Below are positions 30,676-35,134 of a DNA stretch of 35,134 nt, piece after piece (position 1 is the stretch's first letter; every line of letters begins with the position of its first letter). The position numbers and the translations under genes are program-made. The DNA lies in the NCBI RefSeq assembly GCF_000341025.1, contig NZ_ANBF01000127.1, positions 1 through 35,134 of the forward strand, in the 5' to 3' direction. The stretch is from Nocardiopsis salina YIM 90010. Its GTDB lineage: Bacteria; Actinomycetota; Actinomycetes; Streptosporangiales; Streptosporangiaceae. The notes beneath the pieces were generated by a model. It did no database searches. It saw only the letters and a list, made by a program, of their open reading frames with translations, and was not told where the DNA came from.

Positions 30676-31437
30676 TCACCCGTGCTCGTGACCGTGGTCC
30701 GCACCCTCGTGGGTGTGGGTCGTGCCGTCGGCGTGCGTGTGCGGCGCCATCGGACCGGGATCGCGCGGCACATGGATCCCTGCCCGGTGGTCGTCCAGTA
30801 CCCGCAGGACCCAGGACGCCAGGGCCTTGACCGACACGTCGTCCTGCTGGCTCAGCGCCAGCACGGGGAGACCGCCCCGGGACTCCTTGGCGTCGGCGAC
30901 CATGCGTTCGGCGTCGACACCCACGTGAGGGGCAAGGTCGGTCTTGTTCACAACGAGCAGGTCCGCCCGTTCGATCCCGGGCCCTCCCTTGCGGGCCACG
31001 TCGCCGCCGCCGGCCACGTCGAGACAGAAGATCTGGGCGTCGGCCAGCGCCGGGCTGAACGTGGCGGTGAGGTTGTCGCCGCCGCTCTCCACCACGACCA
31101 GGTCCAGCGGGGCGAACTCCGCCTCCATGTCCTCCACCGCGAGCAGGGTCGGGGTGACGTCGTCACGGATCGCGGTGTGGGGGCAGGCCCCGGTCTCCAC
31201 AGCCTGGATGCGCTCCACCGGAAGCACACCGGCCGCGCGCAGCAGCCGGGCGTCCTCGTCGGTGTAGATGTCGTTGGTGACCACCGCCATGCTCACCTGT
31301 TCGGCGAGCTCCCGGCACAGGGTCGCGATCAGGGTGCTCTTGCCGGTGCCGACCGGCCCCGCGACACCCAGGCGCATGGCCCGGCGTCCCTCGGACGCGG
31401 TGGCGGGGGCGGTGTCGGTGTTCTGCTGTTCAGGCAA
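30676..31437 (-). CDS. ureG: Urease accessory GTPase UreG with His-rich C-terminal tail
   Basis: This 253-residue SIMIBI-class GTPase supplies nickel to urease. P-loop GPVGTGKST (residues about 27-35), TNDIYTDED, ETGACPHTAIRDD (nickel-binding CPH), ESGGDNL and the guanine motif NKTDLAPHVG are all present. Translation starts at TTG 31437, supported by AGGAGG 8 nt upstream, and overlaps the ureF end by 8 nt. The last 25 residues (HTHADGTTHTHEGADHGHEH) carry eight His. Most His-rich UreG proteins have such tails at the N-terminus. No ureE is present, so this tail may store nickel. Confidence 0.95.
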   Translation of the reverse strand: MPEQQNTDTAPATASEGRRAMRLGVAGPVGTGKSTLIATLCRELAEQVSMAVVTNDIYTDEDARLLRAAGVLPVERIQAVETGACPHTAIRDDVTPTLLAVEDMEAEFAPLDLVVVESGGDNLTATFSPALADAQIFCLDVAGGGDVARKGGPGIERADLLVVNKTDLAPHVGVDAERMVADAKESRGGLPVLALSQQDDVSVKALASWVLRVLDDHRAGIHVPRDPGPMAPHTHADGTTHTHEGADHGHEHG

Positions 31438-32125
31438 CGAAGATCCTCCTGGTCCTGTTCTGTTGTTCGAGGGACCAACCCTCGATCTGTGGTGCGGTCC
31501 GGGCCGGCATGTCGTCGGCGCCGCGGACCGCGAGCGCCTCGGCGGCGACCTCCGCGATCACCGCCTCGGATCCGAGGACCCACCCGGCGGCGTCCACCGG
31601 GTCGACGGGGGCGAGTTTGAGGGCGGCCGAGGCCACCGTCTGGGCGTCGTCGTACAGGGCCACCCGGGCCGTCTCGTCCTCCGACGAACCCATGACCGCG
31701 GCGACGACCCCGAGCGCGACCGGCCGCTGCGGAGAGCGGTCCAGGTTGCGCAGGGCCTCGACCGCCGGGTGCTCGGGCCAGAGGTGGGAGGCCAGACGCA
31801 CCAGCCCGCGCCCGAGCAGCCCCGAGATGTCGCGCAGGGGAGCGCTCGGCGACCGTGCCAGGAGCGCCTCGTGCCCGTCGGCCAGCGCCTCCGGGTCGAC
31901 ACCGGGGCCGCCGGGGGCGGACGTGCCCCCAGCCGCCCTGTGTGCGAGCACCGAGGCGGCCGTCTCCGTCAGCCCCACCGTGCGCAGGCGTGCCGCGATG
32001 TAGTCCGGGATCCGTTCGACCGCGAGGCCGTCGGCCAGCGCAGGTTCGAGCCCGGCCGAGTACGTGTGGCCTCCCACCGGCAGACGTGCGTCCGCCAGCA
32101 GCAGGGTGCCCAGTCGTGTGGTCAC
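31430..32125 (-). CDS. ureF: Urease accessory protein UreF
   Basis: This 231-residue all-helical protein acts as the UreG-activating partner in the UreDFG complex. The N-terminal TLLLADARLPVGGHTYSAGL is the hallmark (usual form D-x-x-x-P-x-G-x-[FY]-x-x-S-x-G). The C-terminal half contains VASAALKLAPVDPVDAAGWV. Start GTG 32125 lies 8 bp after the ureC stop. At 231 residues the length is average. It is coupled to ureG by an 8-nt overlap. Confidence 0.92.
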   Translation of the reverse strand: MTTRLGTLLLADARLPVGGHTYSAGLEPALADGLAVERIPDYIAARLRTVGLTETAASVLAHRAAGGTSAPGGPGVDPEALADGHEALLARSPSAPLRDISGLLGRGLVRLASHLWPEHPAVEALRNLDRSPQRPVALGVVAAVMGSSEDETARVALYDDAQTVASAALKLAPVDPVDAAGWVLGSEAVIAEVAAEALAVRGADDMPARTAPQIEGWSLEQQNRTRRIFVA

Positions 32126-32133
32126 ACGGTGTC

Positions 32134-33843
32134 CTAGAACATCGTGTACCGCTGCGCGAGCGGCACCTGGGCGGCTGGCTGGGGACGGACCGGTTCGCCG
32201 TCGATGCTGATCGCGAACGTCTCAGGGTCCACGTCGATGCGCGGCAGCGCCGTGTTGTTGGGCATGTCCGCCTTGGTGAGGTGCCGGGTCGGCCGCACCC
32301 CCACCAGACGGCGCCGCAGGTCCAGACGCTCGGCCAGGCCGTCCTCGATCGCCATCGGCGACACGAAACTGACCGCGAGGTCGGCCGCGGACGACGCACG
32401 CGCGGCCAGTGCCGGGCGCATCAGTACCGGCTGCGGTGCCGGAACGGCCCCGTTCGGGTCACCCAGCGGGGCCGCGACGACCGCACCGCTCTTGATCACC
32501 GCGGTGGGACGGATCCCGAAGAAGGCGGGGTCCCACAGCACGAGGTCGGCCATCTTGCCTGCCTCCACGGACCCGATCACGTGGTCGACGCCGTGCGCCG
32601 CCGCAGGGCAGACCGTGTACTTGGCGACGTACCTGCGCGCACGGGCGTTGTCGGCCGGAAGGTCGGAGGACAAGCGGCCGAACCGGTTCTTCATCACGTG
32701 CGCCACCTGCCACGTGCGGCAGATGAGCTCCCCGATACGGCCCATGGCCTGGGCGTCGGTGGAGGTGATCGAGATGGCGCCCATGTCCTGGAGGACGTCC
32801 TCGGCCGCCATCGTGGAGGCTCGGATCCGGGACTCGGCGAAGGCGAGGTCCTCGGGGACCCTGGGGTTCAGGTGGTGCACCACCAGGAGCATGTCCAGGT
32901 GCTCGTCCACCGTGTTCACCGTGTGCGGCAGGGTCGGGTTGGTGGACGCCGGGAGCACGTTCGCCTCACTGGCCGTGACGATGATGTCCGGCGCGTGGCC
33001 GCCGCCGGCTCCCTCGGCGTGGAACACGTGGATCCCGCGCCCGGCGATCGCGTCCAGTGTGTGCTGGACGTACCCGGTCTCGTTGAGCGAGTCGGCGTGC
33101 AGCGCCACCTGGAGGCCGAACTCGTCTGCGCCGCGCAGCGCCGCGTCGATCGCGGCCGGGGTGGCGCCCCAGTCCTCGTGCACCTTGTACCCGCCGGCGC
33201 CGGCCAGGGCGTCCTCGGCGAGCGACTCCCGGGACACGGTGCTGCCCTTGCTGAACAGCAGCACGTTCAGCGGGAAACGGTCCAGGGCACGGTGCATCAT
33301 CGTCAGCGCGTGGGCGCCCGGCGTCACCGTCGTGGCCTTCGACCCCTCGGTGGGGCCGGTCCCGCCGCCGATCACCGTGGTGGTACCGGTGGTGAGCGCC
33401 TCGTGCATCTCGATCTCGCTGAGGAAGTGCACGTGGGTGTCGACCGCACCCGCGGTGAGGATCCTGCCCTCACCGGCGATCACGTCGGTGCCGGGACCGA
33501 CCAGCAGATCCGGGTGCACCCCGTCCATGGTGTCCGGGTTCCCGGACTTGCCGACGGCGACGATGTGCCCGTCCCGGACACCCACGTCACCGCGGACGAT
33601 GCCCCAGTGGTCCAGGACCACCGCGTTGGTGACCACCAGGTCGAGGGCGCCCTGGGACCGTGTGGTCGTGCCCTGGCCCATCGACTCCCGGATGGTCTTG
33701 CCGCCGCCGAAGACGGTCTCGTCGCCGCCGGCGGTGAGGTCCTGTTCGACCTCGATCCACAGGTCGGTGTCGGCGAGGCGGATCTGGTCCCCGACCGTGG
33801 GCCCGTACAGCTGGGCGTACTCACGGCGGTCGATGTGGCTCAC
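32134..33843 (-). CDS. ureC: Urease alpha subunit UreC, flap cysteine replaced by valine
   Basis: This is the catalytic subunit, 569 residues. The dinuclear nickel site is present: AVDTHVHFL (two His), the carbamylated Lys in [13 protein letters not shown] (about residue 219), [24 protein letters not shown], and [10 protein letters not shown] with the metal Asp. The mobile flap reads [14 protein letters not shown] (about 320), so the catalytic His is kept. The usual MVCHHLDP cysteine is Val. GTG 33843 overlaps the ureB stop (GTGA). The divergence suggests an actinomycete-specific alpha clade. Activity is expected, but pH behaviour may differ. Confidence 0.95.
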   Translation of the reverse strand: MSHIDRREYAQLYGPTVGDQIRLADTDLWIEVEQDLTAGGDETVFGGGKTIRESMGQGTTTRSQGALDLVVTNAVVLDHWGIVRGDVGVRDGHIVAVGKSGNPDTMDGVHPDLLVGPGTDVIAGEGRILTAGAVDTHVHFLSEIEMHEALTTGTTTVIGGGTGPTEGSKATTVTPGAHALTMMHRALDRFPLNVLLFSKGSTVSRESLAEDALAGAGGYKVHEDWGATPAAIDAALRGADEFGLQVALHADSLNETGYVQHTLDAIAGRGIHVFHAEGAGGGHAPDIIVTASEANVLPASTNPTLPHTVNTVDEHLDMLLVVHHLNPRVPEDLAFAESRIRASTMAAEDVLQDMGAISITSTDAQAMGRIGELICRTWQVAHVMKNRFGRLSSDLPADNARARRYVAKYTVCPAAAHGVDHVIGSVEAGKMADLVLWDPAFFGIRPTAVIKSGAVVAAPLGDPNGAVPAPQPVLMRPALAARASSAADLAVSFVSPMAIEDGLAERLDLRRRLVGVRPTRHLTKADMPNNTALPRIDVDPETFAISIDGEPVRPQPAAQVPLAQRYTMF

Positions 33844-34358
33844 GGGTGCTCCTCCGTCCCTTCGGGGTCGATGTCCTGGTCGGTGGAGCCGGCGGGCCGG
33901 TCCTCCGTCGGCACGACTTCGGCCGGATCGCCATCGTGCGCCCCGGCCCCGCTGACCCGTACGGGTGCGCCGGAGGCCCGGAGCGGTTCCGGGACGTCGG
34001 TGCCGGGAGTGCCGAACGGGACCACGGGGCGCGGCGGACGTTGCCCGGTACCGGAGAGTTCGCTCGGGTCGGCCAGTTGCAGGCCGGGGACGTGGCGCCG
34101 CCCGCCCAGCGCGACCAGGTGTACGGTGCGGCTCACCCCGGGTTCCAGCCGCACCGAGGTACCGGCGGGGGCGGCGAGACGGAATCCCCGGGCCCGTTCG
34201 CGGTCGAAGTCCAGCACGGGGTTGGCGTCGGGGAAGTGCAGATGGGAGCCCACCTGGACGGGGCGGTCCCCGGTGTTGACCACCACGAGGGACAGGTGTT
34301 CACGGTCCTCGTTGAGGTCGAGCGGGGTGGAACGTGTGCGGATCTCACCGGGGATCAT
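33840..34358 (-). CDS. ureB: Urease beta subunit UreB with long C-terminal extension
   Basis: The protein has 172 residues. The first 95 are the conserved beta fold: [52 protein letters not shown] and [14 protein letters not shown]. The remaining 75 are Pro/Gly/Glu-rich ([20 protein letters not shown] and so on) and look disordered. Typical free UreB proteins are 100-110 residues. Start ATG 34358 overlaps the ureA stop; the stop overlaps the ureC GTG. The extension may be a spacer or lineage-specific addition. Confidence 0.93.
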   Translation of the reverse strand: MIPGEIRTRSTPLDLNEDREHLSLVVVNTGDRPVQVGSHLHFPDANPVLDFDRERARGFRLAAPAGTSVRLEPGVSRTVHLVALGGRRHVPGLQLADPSELSGTGQRPPRPVVPFGTPGTDVPEPLRASGAPVRVSGAGAHDGDPAEVVPTEDRPAGSTDQDIDPEGTEEHP

Positions 34359-34657
34359 TGGATCGGCTCCGTGATCGTGACGAGCTTGCGCCCGTCGGGG
34401 AAGGTGGCCTCCACCTGCACGTTCGGGATCATCTCCGGAACGCCGTCCATGACCTCCTCGCGCCGGAGCACGGTGCGGCCCTCGTTCATCAGCTCGGCGA
34501 CGGTGGCGCCCTCGCGCGCTCGCTCGATCACCCAGCACGAGAGCAGGGCCACCGATTCGGGATGGTTGAGCTCGACCCCACGGCCGCGGCGGTCCCGGGC
34601 GATCATTCCGGCGACCGACAAAAGCAGTTTTTCTGTATCGGACGGGAGTAGATGCAC
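34355..34657 (-). CDS. ureA: Urease gamma subunit UreA
   Basis: This 100-residue gamma subunit is full length. It begins [20 protein letters not shown] and carries [20 protein letters not shown] (the family N-x-P-E-A/S-x-A-L/x motif) and [23 protein letters not shown] 34657 is preceded by AGAGGTGA at about 5 nt. It is the first gene of the operon ureA-B-C-F-G-D. ureA/B, ureB/C and ureF/G overlap, while ureC/F and ureG/D have short gaps or an unclear junction. The operon has no ureE and no urea transporter. Confidence 0.95.
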   Translation of the reverse strand: MHLLPSDTEKLLLSVAGMIARDRRGRGVELNHPESVALLSCWVIERAREGATVAELMNEGRTVLRREEVMDGVPEMIPNVQVEATFPDGRKLVTITEPIQ

Positions 34658-34687
34658 GAATCACCTCTCACAGTTCTGAACGAGATC

Positions 34688-34693
34688 ATTGTA
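34688..34693 (-). promoter_or_regulatory. Putative -10 box of the urease operon
   Basis: On the minus strand, TACAAT matches the sigma-70 type -10 consensus at five of six positions and lies about 31 bp upstream of the ureA GTG. A convincing -35 hexamer is lacking at 16-18 bp. Confidence 0.45.
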
Positions 34694-35000
34694 AGACCTG
34701 ATTCACTCGGAAAGAACGGCGTGAGAGCTTTGTCTCCAATTCGGCGCGGCCTCGGTCCGTGCTGTGCCGGGTTCGCAGCTTCCGTTGGTGAGTGCACGGA
34801 TGCGCCTCGTATATGGGCAGGTCAGGATCGCAAGTTCGGTGATGTTTCGGTGACTGGGTGTCGCCGAGAGTGGGGCGGAAGTTCAGGCCCGTGTTCTCCA
34901 CCCGGCCCGTTCGGCGTCTCCCCGAATTCTTGCCGAAGCGCCGGTGGCGGAGGTTTTTCCCTGCCGCTTTCTTCGTGGTTGTCGGGCCGGAATGTGAACC

Positions 35001-35024
35001 GCCCGGACCGCACGCGGTCCGGGC
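35001..35024 (-). terminator. Terminator hairpin upstream of the urease operon
   Basis: GCCCGGACCG-CACG-CGGTCCGGGC is a perfect 10-bp stem with a 4-nt loop. It lies 20 bp downstream, on the minus strand, of the stop at 35044, so it would end transcription entering from the right before the ureA promoter. Confidence 0.75.
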
Positions 35025-35043
35025 AGTGGCGAGGTCGCCGGAA

Positions 35044-35064
35044 TCAGAGGTTGCGCTCGGCCCA
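35044..35064. repeat. 21-bp direct repeat, right copy
   Basis: Identical over 21 bp to 29887-29907, bracketing about 5.1 kb that contains the urease operon. It forms the last codons of the minus-strand frame at the window edge. Confidence 0.85.
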
Positions 35065-35134
35065 GAAGGCCATCGCGTCGCGTACCCGGCAGGGCTGTTT
35101 CAAAGTCGGGGTTGTGAGACATCAGCACTGATCA
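35044..35134 (-). pseudogene. End of an unrecognised minus-strand gene, possibly broken
   Basis: The frame ending at the TGA at 35044-35046 reads VRDAMAFWAERNL. Read rightward on the plus strand it is interrupted by an in-frame stop near 35114. The adjacent frame reads SVLMSHNPDFETALPG up to the same point, so one missing base would give a continuous C-terminus. A terminator hairpin follows. The family is not recognised and the rest lies outside the window. Confidence 0.35.

Larger units (their letters stand above)
34658..35043. other. Upstream region of the urease operon
   Basis: This 386-bp gap holds the putative ureA -10 box (34688-34693) and the terminator hairpin (35001-35024). Short open frames in it have no codon bias or recognised domains. 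No NikR or NtcA-like nickel or nitrogen operator was recognised. Confidence 0.4.

Noticed and set aside
34686-34901. Small minus-strand frame upstream of ureA as a gene
   Set aside because: It has no ribosome binding site, poor codon bias and no recognisable domain, and it overlaps the likely ureA promoter.
29887-35064. Classing the repeat-bracketed urease block as an IS element or integrative element
   Set aside because: There is no transposase, integrase or terminal inverted repeat. The repeat alone supports only recombination or insertion of unknown mechanism.

Overview
The window is a high-GC actinomycete chromosome segment. The evidence is very strong G/C bias at third codon positions, frequent GTG/TTG starts, many 4-nt stop/start overlaps, GGAGG-type ribosome binding sites, and families typical of Actinomycetota: PadR-ABC, DUF418, actinobacterial HTH proteins, VTC/DUF4956 and a ParB parS-like site. 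A Nocardiopsis-like or related filamentous actinomycete would fit, but that is inference. No rRNA, tRNA, CRISPR array, transposase or integrase was found. Coding density is high and most genes have an evident family.

Layout. 1-4284 (minus): a pyruvate dehydrogenase operon pdhA-pdhB-pdhC (pdhC cut by the window edge), preceded by an FCD-type GntR regulator. A perfect 17-bp palindrome sits inside the putative pdhA promoter. 4902-8018 (plus): a PAP2-like membrane protein, then a CopB-type (CPH) P-type ATPase behind two CsoR-like operators. 8179-12335 (minus): a VTC-domain/DUF4956 pair, an OmpR-type response regulator, its histidine kinase, and a small membrane-anchored acidic protein with a calcium-loop-like motif. 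The VTC operon and the kinase operon share a three-unit, 11-bp-pitch motif exactly 35 bp from the start codon, so they look like one regulon. A parS-like palindrome overlaps the stop codon of the VTC gene.

12410-19324: a DMT-like transporter, an ABC-ATPase remnant, dihydroxyacetone kinase subunits dhaK-dhaL without dhaM, a DUF418 membrane protein, an L,D-transpeptidase, a PP2C-like phosphatase and a small HTH protein. 19509-24761: an L-carnitine catabolic cluster (dehydrocarnitine cleavage enzyme, carnitine dehydrogenase, betainyl-CoA thioesterase). It is headed by an unusual XRE-TetR double DNA-binding fusion and divergent from a BCCT transporter. The shared intergenic region carries several ATCGC/GCGAT dyads. 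The BCCT gene has a good Shine-Dalgarno but no canonical start codon at the expected position.

24905-28466: a PadR regulator, ABC ATPase and FtsX-like permease operon behind a striking three-hexamer operator. 28490-29880: a small membrane protein, a VOC protein with a possible frameshift near its N-terminus, and a GNAT acetyltransferase. 29787-34657 (minus): a compact urease operon ureABCFGD without ureE. A 21-bp exact direct repeat brackets it, UreD runs through one copy of that repeat into the neighbouring gene, the UreC flap cysteine is replaced by valine, and UreG has a His-rich C-terminal tail.

The candidates for something undescribed are, in order: the two-component/VTC-DUF4956/acidic-anchor regulon, the XRE-TetR controlled carnitine locus, and the repeat-bracketed urease operon.
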